Origin: Allolobophora icterica
Taxonomy: Eukaryota; Annelida; Clitellata; Crassiclitellata; Lumbricidae
NCBI GenBank assembly: GCA_963556255.1
Contig: OY744606.1
Location: forward strand, 7,384,606-7,448,605
Length of the DNA: 64,000 bases
Direction of reading: 5' to 3'
Under the pieces are notes generated by a model, which saw only the letters and a list, made by a program, of their open reading frames with translations, made no database searches and had not been told where the DNA came from. This document shows positions 1-13,500 of this stretch, piece after piece. A program made the translations under genes and the position numbers. Every line of letters starts with the position of its first letter. Position 1 is the stretch's first letter.

Positions 1-599
1 TGATTGCTTTGCCGTTTGTGACCTCTACCTATCTTCCTAGGTTTTGTTGACTTTAGATTCTAAGAGCCTTAGGGTTGTTTTGCTGTTTTAAAGGGTGTTG
101 AGTTTGTGTACACTGAGAATCCACTGAGCTATAATATGATCCAACAGTAAATTGTTTCGTAAATATATTATGCGGCTGGTTCACTCAACATCTTTCAGTT
201 ATGCTAGCAGCAGCCGAATCTGCTGCAGATGTTGGCTCTGCCTTCAGCATCACTGTAAACCCTAACGCATCAGTCTGATGTTCAGATTAGGTGTATTGCA
301 GTGGAAACGCCCGTTTGCCCAGTCTCCCCCTCCATCCACTTAGGATGTTCACTGCAGACCCAGCTGAAGATTTTAGCGATGATGTGAGGCTTGGTAGGAA
401 ACGTTTGGTGTCTGTTGATTTAACGGTCTGTCTTAAATTTAATTTTTCTAGATTTTATGTGCTGGCACTGCCTACCCTGTTATGCCTTGAATGGTGGAGG
501 GGGTGCTTGAGAATGCTTGGGTGCTATAAGAGTTGTCAAGTTAATATGGTATAACTATGATCTAACCTGGTAACCGGACTCGGATCTCCGCTGGACTAC

Positions 600-705
600 T
601 GTTTGGAAAACACCCTCTGATTTGATGCAGCACTCGTGAATAGGCTGGTGCCCTGTGTTTGACCTTCAATTGACGCTTTTGAAGTTCGGAGATTACAATT
701 ATGAA
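600..705 (+). repeat. Interspersed repeat family D
   Basis: gatttgatgcagcactcgtg...aggctggtgcc matches, inverted, 13100-13190 and 46425-46510. Probably another LINE or SINE 3' end. Confidence 0.5.
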
Positions 706-1063
706 CTTGGTTTTTGCCTTTCTTAGCACTGATCAGCTGCTTTCAACAACCCTGCCTTATGCACTATTGTAATGATTTAAACGCTTGGTTATTGTTGTGA
801 AAGTTAAATAACGTACTGAGGTATAGGTAGTGTTTGAGTTGTCAAGATAGAGCTGGGGGGGGGGTCGAAAATTGTGCAAATTACCTCTACAATGTCTACA
901 TCAACACTGGTCAACATCTAATGACATTGTTAATTTGTTGCACATGAAACCATTGAGCTGGGGGTCAATATCACACCCCAACATCTTTCCAGTTACTTAG
1001 CTGAGGGGGTTAGAAGAAGGGCTAGGGGTTGAACCCCTAAAACCCCCACAACAACACTTGTTG

Positions 1064-1410
1064 TAGGTCATCAAAACACTCAAACTCTGATGTTTTACAT
1101 AAATTTAAATTATCTGATAAACATGCAGGTCATCTAAACACTTTAATTTTGATTAATCATGTATATGCAATTTTAATTGTCTAATCAATTATAAGTCATC
1201 TTAACACATAAATGATGATGAATTATGTGAAATTAGATTATCTAATAAACATGTAGGTCATCTAGATAACTGAGTGTTGGTTTATGTGAAATTTAAATAT
1301 TCTAATTATTTCAAGGTCATCTGAAACATATAAACATTGACGAATTTTGTGAAATTTAAATAATGTAAACTGCATGTAATTATTCTCAGCACTTAAACAT
1401 TAACGAATTA
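1064..1410. repeat. Degenerate tandem repeat, about 62 bp
   Basis: Units begin aggtcatct at roughly 1064, 1127, 1192, 1253 and 1313, each followed by aaatttaaat-like sequence. Confidence 0.6.
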
Positions 1411-1499
1411 TCTCTAGGTAATGTGACACATTGCTGTAGTACAGCCCTGCGTGATACAAATAGCTTTATACATAGCAGCTTTATATAAAGGTGGTTCCA

Positions 1500-1975
1500 A
1501 CTAGAGGGGCCAACATGAGCAAGGCTTCTAGATTAAGCAGTGGCCAGCACGTGCAAGGAAAACCAGAAGGCCCTAGTTGGCCGATTGGGGAGTGGAGCGA
1601 CTACGGAGTGAAGAAACTGAGGTACAGAAGAGTTAACATTTTGAACAGGATGCGCTGGGGCACAGGAAGCCAGTGTAGGGAGTCCTGAATGAAGCCAGAC
1701 ATGTGGGCAAACTTCGAGGGACCACCAATAAAGCAGGCAGCAGCGTTAAGTATTTACTGGAGTTTGAAAAGGTTCAGTGAGGAGAGACCAGCATAAATGG
1801 TTTTGCCAAAATCGACCCTGGTACAGATCAAGGCATGGACGAGAGTGGTGAATGCCTGAGGGGAGAGTGCGTGATGGATGGTGCGGAGCTGACATAGATG
1901 ATAAAGGCATATACGAGAGATACGATTGACAGAATCAGAAAGAGAGAACTGGATCCAATATAACACCCAAATCAT
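1500..1975 (-). mobile_element. LINE fragment, related to the 32.7-kb copy
   Basis: The minus strand reads SRICLYHLCQLRTIHHALSP, TLVHALICTRVDF, then in another frame DSLHWLPVPQRI. Decayed, with frameshifts. Confidence 0.7.
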
Positions 1976-2327
1976 GGACTGAGGAAGAGCCTACATAGTA
2001 AAACCCAATTTCAATATTATACTGCTCATAGCACGATTCTTAAATTTGAGTTAGCTTCACCAGGGTTGTTTTATTTAAACCAGCCACGTAATAGTTGGCT
2101 TCTAAAAGTGGCATTTTAATGAGATCCTATGCTTTAAAGGGGAGTTTTATTGTGCTGAAAACATACTTGACTGATTACGTGATACTTCCAGCCAAGATTT
2201 CATGTTCAGCTAATGAATGTATGGTGTTTTAACTATTACTTACAGAGTGACTAACTGTTTAATGTTTACCTACTTGCTAACTTTATGGGAGGTAGCAGTG
2301 TAAACTGTGGGGTACAGTAACCGAATG

Positions 2328-2500
2328 TGGGCACGGTGGCCGATCGTTGAGAGTGCTCGGCCTTGAACGCGAAGACTTGATGTGTTCGAGCCTCTGAGAA
2401 GGTTACTGTATTGGTACCTTGAACAAGTCCTTCAATAACAATTGCTCAGCACGGTCAGCATAATAATATTAATACAATAATAATAATAATAATAACAATG
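2328..2500 (+). mobile_element. tRNA-derived SINE, family C, with (taa)n tail
   Basis: tRNA-like head, then ccttgaacaagtccttcaat and an aataataata tail. Confidence 0.65.
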
Positions 2501-4255
2501 AAGATGATGATGATGAAGGTGATTATAATGATGATACTGCTGGATTACGGTTTTGAGTCTTCAGGGCTCAAATGAAGGCATTCCTCCAAGAAAATAACAA
2601 TGGACTTTGTTTCTTCTGGGCTTGAAAAGTGGGGGTACAGCACCCTCCAGTCCAAAAAGTTAGGGTTACGGGTACTCCTCATACCCCACACAAATTACAC
2701 CTGTGCTGACAACCCATAAATTTACTTTGACCTTGTATCTTGTTGTTTGGGAATAACTGTGCTAAATATGAGGATCTTATCTCTCTTATCTTTTCGAGTT
2801 CACTTTGTTTTGTCTGTTTTTGTGCCGCATTTCTTTTCCGCATTTTGCCTCATTTTCTGTTTACCATTTTCTTTTCATAACTTTTTTCTTTTTGTGGTGA
2901 ACTGACTTTCTGCCTTGGGAAAATTACTGGTGCCAGTATGTCCGATGCATTCAGCTTTGCTTTCTGAAAATGATAGCCGTAGGCGAATAAATGGTAGCTT
3001 GGGTTGTTATTTGCCTAAAGTACTATATCATATGGTTCAATTATCCAAGCCTTTTTGTGCGAGTCTGTGCTTTTCTAGTATTGCTCTGTTAATTGGTTTC
3101 ATTGTTCAGTCTGTTTTTAGCATAAAATCTATTTCTTTGGGAGGATCTTAAGAGGGACTAAATAAGATTTGTGCATGCACACATGTATACATACATAAAT
3201 GCATGCATGCATAATGGTTCTTATACATACATATGCAAAGAGAAAGAAGTATATGCAGCACACACTGTATGCTTGTGGGAATCGTAAAGAGATACTCATG
3301 TTTTCTGAAGATATAGCTTTCCTTTGTGATTTTCTTACATACATACATATTATATGTTATTATTTATGCATGTAAACGCCTCTGATTAGGTTGTGCTGCC
3401 AGAGGCACTAGTAAAATTCATAAATGCAATACAAATTATACAGTACAATTTATGTAGCCCCTTTTGAGGTATCCGATCAGAATCTTGTTTAAGTTTAGGC
3501 TCAGCCCATGGTTAATTGCCAGACACCACTTTTAATAAATCTTGTTGGGATCTAGGATCTCTACGAAAATTGTCCAGTTCTCTTTGGAAAGCTGTTGCAG
3601 CATGTGGACATACATGTAGGCCAATCATACATAAGCCAGGACCTTTAGCCAAAGTATAAATTGAAAAAAAATTGAAAGTATAAGTTGTCTAAGCTAAATA
3701 CTGCTGTAGCACCATTATCATGGGGTACAAGACATCAGTTGATGGTATTTCAAGTGAAATCGTAGAAAAGAGACATAATCCATTTGAGAAGCAAGGTCAA
3801 AGTTCAGTAGGTCAAGGAAACCAGAAATGAGGCTACTGATAATGTCAAGATTTGTACAGAGCCGAAAAAAGTTGTCACAGAAACGAGCTTATTCACAGGA
3901 TATGGATGATAAGCAAGTTGAAATAGCTATGTATTAAGTTTAGACCTCAGTGACATTAAGGAAGTGGTTAATGCAGAAAACTGGGCAGTGAATTCAAAAG
4001 GTTTTGACCAACTACTGTGAACCATGGACATCGAAGATCTGGACAGGTCTGTCTCGACCAGGACCTCTTTGCCATGGACCATTAGGGACCTGGACCTTTA
4101 AGACGTGCACTGCTAGACACTAAGACCTTTGAATTGTGTATTTTAAATGAACTTGGACTCTTTTTATTTAACACATGGTTACAGTTATGTAGTAAATTGG
4201 TAGAACTTATCTCACCTGTTCTGGTCTGTTAGTCATTTGTAAGTGTAATTGTAAT

Positions 4256-4314
4256 ATGGAATTTATAAGCGCCACTTAAAAAACTCATCAGTGGGGCTCC
4301 CGACCCAAACCAGT
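4256..4314 (-). repeat. Hairpin tail
   Basis: Antisense copy, ending about 125 bp before exon v1. Confidence 0.55.
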
Positions 4315-4441
4315 GAAATTAAAATTTTAAAAGTGAAATTTGTTAGTCTCTGATCAATGTTTCTTCTGTATTTTTCATCCAGGTGATTGTGTTTGAGGCA
4401 TGATCCAGGTGTTTCATAGGTGTCTGTGGTGACTGTTGTAG

Positions 4442-4510
4442 GGTGATCCAGGCATTGATGGCTTACATGGCGTACCTGGTCCACCAGGACCTCCAGGAGT
4501 ACCAGCACAG
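4442..4510 (+). CDS. Collagen exon v1: end of minor helix
   Basis: 69 bp, phase 0, acceptor tgttgtag and donor gtaggt. It begins [15 protein letters not shown] and ends GVPAQ. Fibrillar N-proteinases cut at Pro-Gln or Ala-Gln, so the terminal Ala-Gln is a plausible cleavage site just before the telopeptide. No further minor-helix exon is visible upstream. Confidence 0.88.
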
Positions 4511-7500
4511 GTAGGTCATTCAGGTTACAGCTTAATGATCATTTGTTATTCCACTCAGCACGTTTTTGTGGCTCCTCCTTAAGTTATTTGCTGAGAAGCA
4601 CACCCTTGCTCAGCCGTCTCAGTCCAAGTTCTTGTATTACCTGGAGGAGGTGGAGGTCAAGAGGCATACCATTCCAGTCTGATTGAAAAGCCAAAGGCAG
4701 GCAAGAGTAAAGTCCTTTACCCCCCCCCCCCACCACCACCACCACCACCAACAACATTATACATTTGCAGTTACCACTGGCTGAGTTTTTTGGAGTCTGC
4801 GAGGGTCAGATTTCTGCTCTAGAGCTTGATAAAAAATGTAGAGTAACAATTTGCCAGATATGAATATCAATTCACTCCCTGCTCAGCCTAGCCCAGCCAC
4901 ATCACAGTTTTCAAATGCTAATGAAAGGTGAAGTTTGTTTCACGTAAATTAAAGTCTCAAAATTTCCCAGCACTGTAAAGAGTTTGGTTATGGGAACTAA
5001 TTCTTTGGCCAGGACTCAAGCAAACTAGCCCCCCACCCCCTTAGCAACATTCGGTCAGTGTATAGCAGAATGTGGAGGAGGAAGAATGTAGTGTGGAGGA
5101 GGAAGACTGGGGTGGAGGAGGAAGACTGGGGTGGAGGAAGAAGACTCTAGGGTGTCGTTATTCGTTAACTACCTCTCAAGACATTTTAATAAGTTCCTAT
5201 ATGTTTTCTTGCTGTTTTTCTAAAGCCTCACCACAGTGATATTATTACTTCTCCCAGCTGCAAGAGAGCCAACCTCTTTTATCTTTCTTCTCCTATGCCC
5301 CACCCATGTGCATCTCCCCCTAGCAACGACGGTATCTGGAGTGCTTTATGGATGAGAAGAGATGGAAACTGGGCCACAAGTGTATAGTCTGCATCCAACC
5401 AACTCGGAGCATTGACCTAAAGACATATGCAAGATAATGTATGTGCAGATAGTATGAGTGGGATCCTAGTTGAGTGATTGCAACACAGATATTGTGGTCT
5501 GATTCTCAATTGACTAAGCAATTCTTGGCATTTCTGTTCAGTGGTTAACTCAATAGTGTAGTGGTTAGCGCGCTGGACTGTCAATCGAGAGGGCGGTGGT
5601 TCAGATCCCCCGCCAGGGCAGAAATTTGGTTCAAGATTTCTGCTCCATCTGCACCCCTAGCCAACTCAGCTATAATGAGTGCAGTGACTGTACACTGTCG
5701 GTGGGAAGATGAGACAGCGAGGGAGAGGACTGGCCACCCGCCTTCATATGCCGAGGCTAAGAAAATGAAGTCGCTGACACTTCATACCCATGGCTGCCTC
5801 AGGGCTAGCTTAAGGTACTGCCTTTTTTCTTTAACTCGATAAAAAGAGGCATGGGGTTATGTGAAAGAGAATGCCTGGAAGCCAATGCATTTCTGGTGTG
5901 AGGCTCAGGAAGTACCTCGCACCATCACTTTGTTGGGCTCCTGAGTGTTTTCGGTAGCTGTTCTGTAGCTGTTGAGTTCTCTGACCCACTCTGTGTGTTC
6001 CGTTGGTTCTTTGTTGTCTTTCAGGCCTGCACTTAAGATTCGCCCCTTTCAACTCACGTACCTACCATAGTCTGGTTCCCTGTTTTTCTGACCAATTGGA
6101 TTTCTTCCATGCTTCCACAACAGATTATGATTCACCACAAGGATTTGACTTGAAGCAGCCATTGTTTGATCCTTTTGCATCGTGGAAGTCATTAGATTAG
6201 ATTAGTGAGAGATTGGGTGTACTGGGGCGTTCCTTTGTAGTATCAAGGTGCTGCTCTGGCCATAACAAGAACATTGGCTCAATACTAAGACCATAACTAA
6301 TGCCTTTGGGCCAAGGCAATATCAGAGAGGCCACACCTTTCTTGTTGCTGGTTGCAATTAGAAGTTGAGTCCAGGCTTGAAAAGGTTTGGCTCTGGTGCT
6401 GTGATTCCCACTGGACTTCCTCCATCTGTTGAATCATTCAGGATGGATTTTAAATAGATTTTAGGTTAACTAAGTGTAAAATTGTGGCACAAAATCTGAG
6501 CTCTGCATTTCATGTTTCTTGCACACTGATTTTTAATAGGAAATTTATTTTATAAGAGATTTAAGCAAAAGTTTTGTCTGAACTGTGCAGTTACTGATGT
6601 TCTGTCATTTAGTAGTGTGTGCACTTCTGAACTTTGGAAAGAGGGCAATTTCAAATACAGTTGTATTGTAGATAATTTAAGTTGAACTGCAGCTGGTAGA
6701 ATAGGTGACGAATATCGAAGTTACTCGAGTAAGGTACTCGGGTTGAATGGCGTGTTGAATGGCGTTCATGAATGCATGTTCTCTCACTGGACTGCTGTGG
6801 TCATGCCAGTTGACTCTTTGGCCTTTGGACCATGCTACTATGGAGTTCTTATGGAACATGTAAACAAGACATTGGGCCTCAGCTGCTTGACCCTACATAT
6901 GTAATCCGAAGATTTCTTTAGTACATCATCTTTATGCACAATGGTTGATACAGTTGAAACCTTAGATAAATTCGTTATCCATCAATGAAGAAACCTGTAG
7001 AAATCTGATGATCTCAAGACCTCTAAGGAGTTTCTATAGAGGAATAGAGGAACGTAAGCAAGCATGTTCATCATCATTATCAGTTCCTGATGTCAGTCAT
7101 TTGGCATGATGTGTACAAACAAATGATCTCCATTGTCTGCGGTCATTTGTCAAGTCCATTGCTCCTCTCTATGTTAGTCTAAGTCTTGTTACATGTATTT
7201 GTTATGTCCATCCAGCACATTCTTGGTCTGCCTTTGTTTCTTTCTCCTTCAAACCTTGCATGTAGTTCACTGTGTGGTGTTCAATCAGCTGACACTCTCC
7301 CTAAACCAGCTTTTTGGACACCACGGACAACCGAAACAATTATTCTTGAAGCCGAGGTCCACGCTGCTCAGTAAACTCAAAAGCAACGACTAAAATTTAT
7401 TGAAAATTACTAACTGTATTGAAATTTATTATGGCAATAATTATGTAATAATCAGTGAATAATAGCATGTATGTATGGCATGATTTTATAATAGATCAGT

Positions 7501-10500
7501 GCCAAAAAGTGTATCAGTGAACGTTCAGAAACGTTTTTAGTGAGATAATTATTTGGCTTTGAATGAAATGCTTGCAATTTTTTATATGCAGTTGGTATTC
7601 AGGTCGGGCGGGCCATTTAAAATCATGCGGCCCACGGGCCACGTGTTGGACAGCAGAGCTCAAAACCATTGGAGTATTTCCTGGATAACTTTGTCTAGCA
7701 AATGGTTTGGTTACTTGCTTGATTAGTTGCTGTTTTATGACACTGTGTCATAACAAAGATGATTAGTGTCACCCTCCTCCTTTCTCCAGGCTTGGGGCTG
7801 ACACTTTCAGAGTACGAGCAGTGGTGGGGTTGATTTGAATAATTTGTTTGAATGATTTGTTCGGACATAATATTTATTACCTTTATGTTTATGCGTTTGT
7901 TGTTATTTGTGTGTTGCTTCTGGAGCGCCTCTGATGAGTCTGTCTAGAAGTGGTGCTATATAAATTTGCAATTACCGTTACCATGACCATTGTGTCATCT
8001 GTTATCCAGCCGCCAGAGTCTTTCATGGAAGCTTACAGCATGCAGAATCGTGAGAAGGCTGGAGGAGCTGCAGCTGCGATCGCCAGACCAGAGTTCATTC
8101 AAGCTCAAGTCGTAAGATTTGCCGTTTTAATGCTATAATTCATAGAATTAATAGTTAATTAATTGTAATTCATTGTCATATTTCGTCATTAGGTGTATCA
8201 GAGGAAATAGGCAGTTTATAAAAAAAGAATTTATCAGAGTACACCATAAAAACTGTTTTATCTGTTTTATATTTATTTTTATCTATTATAACAATTCATA
8301 TCAGATGCAGATCTAAAGTTTTACTTGAACTTAGCTAATATTTCATAAAATAAATTACATTATATAATTTTTTTGTTTTTATGGGTGTGGATTTTAGTTT
8401 CAGATGAAGTAAGTTGTTCATAAATAGGCCTAGCCTTTGCAGAGTAGATAATGAGTTCTTTTTATCTACATTGATATATTCAGCTGTATATTGTAATGGT
8501 AATTAGTAACTTCTATTGCGCCGGTGTCTAATGCACAATACATCAACCGATGGAACAACAAAACCAGTCCATAATCAGGTTAATATCCAGAAGATTAGTC
8601 CACAATACAGAGGCAGTTTTAAAGTTGAGAACGAAATGACAAAGTGACTGAGCAGAGCGCACAGAGTGCCACAGACACATGTAGAGAGATCCAAACAGTA
8701 GATCAGGCAACCATAAAAGCTGGATCATCAAGAACAGTTGTTGATTTACTGGATCTTTATGATCAGATGACCTCATTGAATAATGATAAGTTTGGGGAAT
8801 AAGAACTGATTTTAAGTATTGTGGCTGGCCAGAGTTGATTCTAACAAACAAATATAATGCCTTGTTATTTAAGAAATCAACGTTTGATGTTACAACCTGT
8901 ACGACTTTACGTTGTATCTTTGGGGAACTCTGCATAGTGGAATCCATTTGGTTCCTTTTTTGAGTTCATCCTTGACACCCTTTGTTCACGTGAATCTGAT
9001 TGTCTGTGTGTTTTGTAAGCTGTTGGTGACCAGAAAAAGATAAATCAAAATCAAGTCTGAAGTTTGAAATATATTTTAGCATATCAGGAAATTTCATAAC
9101 TTCCCACTAATTATTTGCTGTTTATGAATGTTCACAGGGTCCTATTGGACCGAGAGGTGCGCCTGGTATAACTGGACATATTGTAAGTTAATTAATTATA
9201 ATTTGTTAATTAATTATAATTTGTTGTCATATTTCGTCATTAGGTGTATACGGAGAAACAGAAAGCTCGATTTTTCATAAATTGTCTTTGTCAATTATGC
9301 AAAGCATCATGATCATCATCATTATCATCATCATCTTCATCATCATCATAGTCATCATTATCATCCTCCTCATTATTATTATGATTTATTTATAAGGTGC
9401 AAGTTAGTAAATACACTGCAACCGCACCAGTGTTTTATTAGTTGGGTTCTATGTGTGTGCAAGAGCTCACCATTGGTGACTTTTCCAGTTATTTAAGTTT
9501 ATTTCCATAAAGGTGAGCTAGCTTTTTTAATTAGCTTTAATATATATATATATATCGTTTATGCTAACGAGCAGCTGTTTCAAAAGGTCCTTGGAAGACA
9601 CTGGAAATATTCATGTACATTACGGGGTATGTTACAGTTGCTACAAGCATTTGTACCTGAAGGACTTGCTCTAGATTCTGACACAGTAACCACCTTGTGA
9701 AGACTCGAACCCACAGATGCTGTGTTAGAGGGCAAGCACTCAACCAATCGGCCACTGTTCTGCACATATGTATTATGTGTATATGTATTTGGTTATGTTT
9801 ATAGTGCTGTTTAGACTCTCAGGCACGATATGTTATAACAATTCATGTGAATTATTTTCTGTTGGCAGTGTATTGTTAATGAGGATTGCTTAGTTGTTTT
9901 TTAATTGATGAATTGATTAATTAATTAGCATGATTGATTGGCTGTAATATTTCAGGGCCAGCAGGGATTTTCTGGTTTACGTGGAGAACCAGGAGAGCTA
10001 GGATTGCAGGTTTGTTTCACTTTCCTTTTATTTGTCTTTTATTATTTTAGTTCTATTAATTATTTACCTTTTACATGTAACCATTTATTCTTAGATTAGA
10101 ACATTGTTAGTTGTTTGGAATATTTTTACTTGTTTAGAATAGTTTAGATTAGAAAAAGTTGATTAGATAACGAGTTTGCTGGTAAATGATTTCTCTCGTT
10201 ATACAGCATTATTGTCTAGCATAAAATTTAGCGGTTGAAACTTGAATAGGAATGATTTGCTCGAACCTGAACTCGCCCCCAAGCAGCCGCGTTCATGGGG
10301 CCTGCAGGGCTCACATTTTGCATTGATGGTCAGTTATGGGCTCTGTGTGGGTAAGCTATGGGCTCTGTGGTTCAGCTATGGGCTCTGTGTGGGCCAAACG
10401 AACATAGTTGTCTGGGTCTGTATTAAGTTACCTGTAGCTTACTGGTTTTATTACATTTTATAGTGTCATTATGTAACTGTGTGGTTATAGTGCCTTAAAA

Positions 10501-13500
10501 TATAGTCTGCAGTTGAGAAATTAGGTTACTAAATGAGTGGTTCCTCTTTGCTTCTGAAAAATGCATATGAACAAGATGTTATTAGTATCTATGGCATGGT
10601 GGTAATAATTAGTAAAATGTGCTTCATAAAGAAAAATGTGAGCAATTTCTACAATTAAATTTGACACAAAAAGCAAGCAAGCATAATCAGTGGAAATTCA
10701 CAGCTAAATATATCTAAAATACGTCGATTCACAGGCCTATTCTGATTCACAGAACTAGTTTTGTGTCCCAGAACTACTTTTGATTCCCAGAACTACTTTT
10801 AATTCACAGAACTACTTTTGTTTCAGGGACCAATGGGTTTGCGAGGTCCTCTTGGTCCACCTGGTGCAGTTGGAAGAGATGTGAGTAGATTTTTATTTGT
10901 TGCTCAGTTAGCTTACATAGATTGAAGCTGGCTATGTACAATGTACATGGCCCATCTGACATGCTTTTAATGTCTTTCACCATTGCATTTGGGGTTCAGT
11001 TCCTAACACTGCTAAGAAATTGATAACTAGTCCCAGACAGAGACATTCTTTAGGCTTATAGCTGGCCATGATGACTACTAGTGACCAGCTATCGGGCCAT
11101 TGTTTGACCAACTAATGTAGCTGACTGGATCATTGTCAAGCCGTATACAGCCAAAGAGTCATGTTATTGTTTGTACATCAGCAAGAAGTTTCTAAACCCC
11201 AGAAACTGCTTCTGTTGGTTCATTACATTATTATTGAAATGTTATGGTACTCTGCTAAAGATAAACTAACGAAGCCAATCTAACCTGATTTCATTTTATC
11301 TAAAAACTTTCACTGTGCCATTGTCGTAAAACAGAGCTTAATATAAGATAGAGGGAGTTTAAGGGTTTATAGGTTTTACGTGCTTTTTCAGTTGTGGACC
11401 TAGATTGTGGAACCCTCTTCCTGTATCAGTCAATTCTGTCAGTTCATTCCAACTTAAGACTTACCCCTCTCAAATTGCTTATCCACCATAGGCCTCCTCT
11501 CTGTCTTAGTGGACTGATCTTCTGGACAATATCCTGATTACAACTTGGTTTAAGTGCGCCTTCAGTTGAAGCCTTGTGCATTACAATTACAATTACGTCC
11601 ATGTGAATATTTGTGACTACATATCGCCCTCCTTGACTGTTGCGTTCTTTTACTGGCTTGTTGCTTAAACCTGGGTTCAAGACAATTGTAGATTTGCATG
11701 CTTCAACTGCTCTGCCCCTCGTACTTTGAATCGTCTACCACATAGCACATCTTGCCACCTCACTACCATCATTTAAATAAGTAAGTTAGTAGGTACTCAC
11801 TTGCATACTTACTTACAAAAGGCCCAATGCCACATTTAAATAAGTAAGTACTTACTTATGACAGGCCCAACTTGCCACCTTGCTGCCAGCATTTAAATCA
11901 GGGGCCGTCCATATATTACGTACGCAAAAATTCGGGAAAATTGGACCCCCTGTCCGCAAGCGTACTTTCTTCCCCACCCCCCCCCCCTGCGTACGTACGC
12001 TTGACGCACACCCCCCCCCCTCCGAGAAGACCAGCCGCAGAAAGTGTCTCTCTGCACTTTAGGCCAGATTGAAGGATGAGTGAGGGCCAATATAGACAAA
12101 TTATAGGTGTCTCGTTCACAGCACAGAATAATGGCTTTTATATAATGTAATAAAATGCCATCGGACGACTATAGGACAATACAGAGTTATAAATAGGCTA
12201 ATGTGGACGTCATAATTAGAAATTTATTTTGCGTACGTACACATTTTGCCCCCCCCCCCCCGTCCGCACCCGTACGCAAAATCGCCAAAATCCGACCCCC
12301 TCCCTCCCTCTTTGTGTATGTAATATGTGGATGGCCCCTCACTAGTCAAAACTCGCTGTTTTGTTTGAGCCTTTGCATGACTCCATTTTGACCCATAGTG
12401 AACGTACATCTGACCCCAGATTCAGACTTGCTGACCCTGAGTACATAATTATTGCATTTAAATGGATAAATAATAAATGTGTATTTGGATGAGTAAATTT
12501 GTTTTATATAGGGTGACGATGGTACGACTGGTGAGACTGGTATGGTTGGTTCATCGGGATCAGTCGTAAGATTTTCTTCTTTACCTCGATTTTTCATTGT
12601 ATTGTTATTGAAATTGAATTGAAATTGAATTGAAATTGAATTGAATTGAACTTGAATTGAAGCAGTTTATTGATTCACCACTATTTTTTTCTCTCTTTTA
12701 GTTGTTTCTGGTTTTATTTTGCTGAAATTTTATATTTTGATTGTATTTAACAATTTCTAAATATTAATTTTTCAGATGATTTTGGTTAATTTTTTATTCT
12801 TGATAATTTTAGCTGTTTTAAGACTTTTGGGTATTAATTATAATATATAATTATCCAGTGTTTCATGATATCATTGTTTGGTTATGCCCGTTGTTCATTT
12901 TAGGGTCTTGCTGGCCCATCTGGTCAGCCAGGTCTTCCTGGACCAAAAGGACATAAGGTCAGTTGGTCATGTTGCAGTTCACATCACAAAATGTCTTATG
13001 TAGGGTGTGATATACTTCTGTATGTAGGTATGTGTATATCAACATGTTTTTATAGCACCTTTCTGACAGGAAGAAAAATCACTGACATTTCTGGTGCTTG
13101 AATAATCGTAATCGTAAACCGCAGGTTTATAAAGTGCCACTCGAAAGCTAAGCGCTGGGCACCAGCTTATTCACGAGCTCTGTATCGAATCAGAGGGGAT
13201 TTCCAAAGGGTAGTCAAAAGGAGGTCCAAGTCCGGTTGCCAGGGAGTCAGAGGAGGCAGAGTAGGTGTTGTTTAGGTCGAGAATTCGAAGATGGTATGAA
13301 TTCTTGAAGAGGTGAGACTTTAGTTTTGAGTGGAAAGTCTGAGGGGCGATAGATAGGAACCTGAGGCAGATGAAGATTTAATCTAATCTAATGACTTCTA
13401 TGGCTAATCTAATGACTTCTATGGCTAATCTAATGACTTCTATGGCTAATCTAATGACTTCTGTGGCTAATCTAATGACTTCTATGGCTAATCTAATGAC

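Larger units (their letters stand above)
1..4441. other. Upstream intron or flank, no exon recognised
   Basis: No Gly-X-Y, VWC-like or signal-peptide exon could be supported. It holds repeat D (600), a 62-bp tandem repeat, a LINE fragment, a family C SINE and a hairpin tail. Probably intronic, because exon v1 begins mid-domain. Confidence 0.6.

Noticed and set aside
5546..5620. Apparent tRNA gene
   Set aside because: It has A and B boxes, but the acceptor stem does not pair and the body repeats elsewhere, so it is a SINE head.
7590..7670. GC-rich stretch gggccatttaaaatcatgcg resembling a hAT right end
   Set aside because: No matching left end or target duplication was found.
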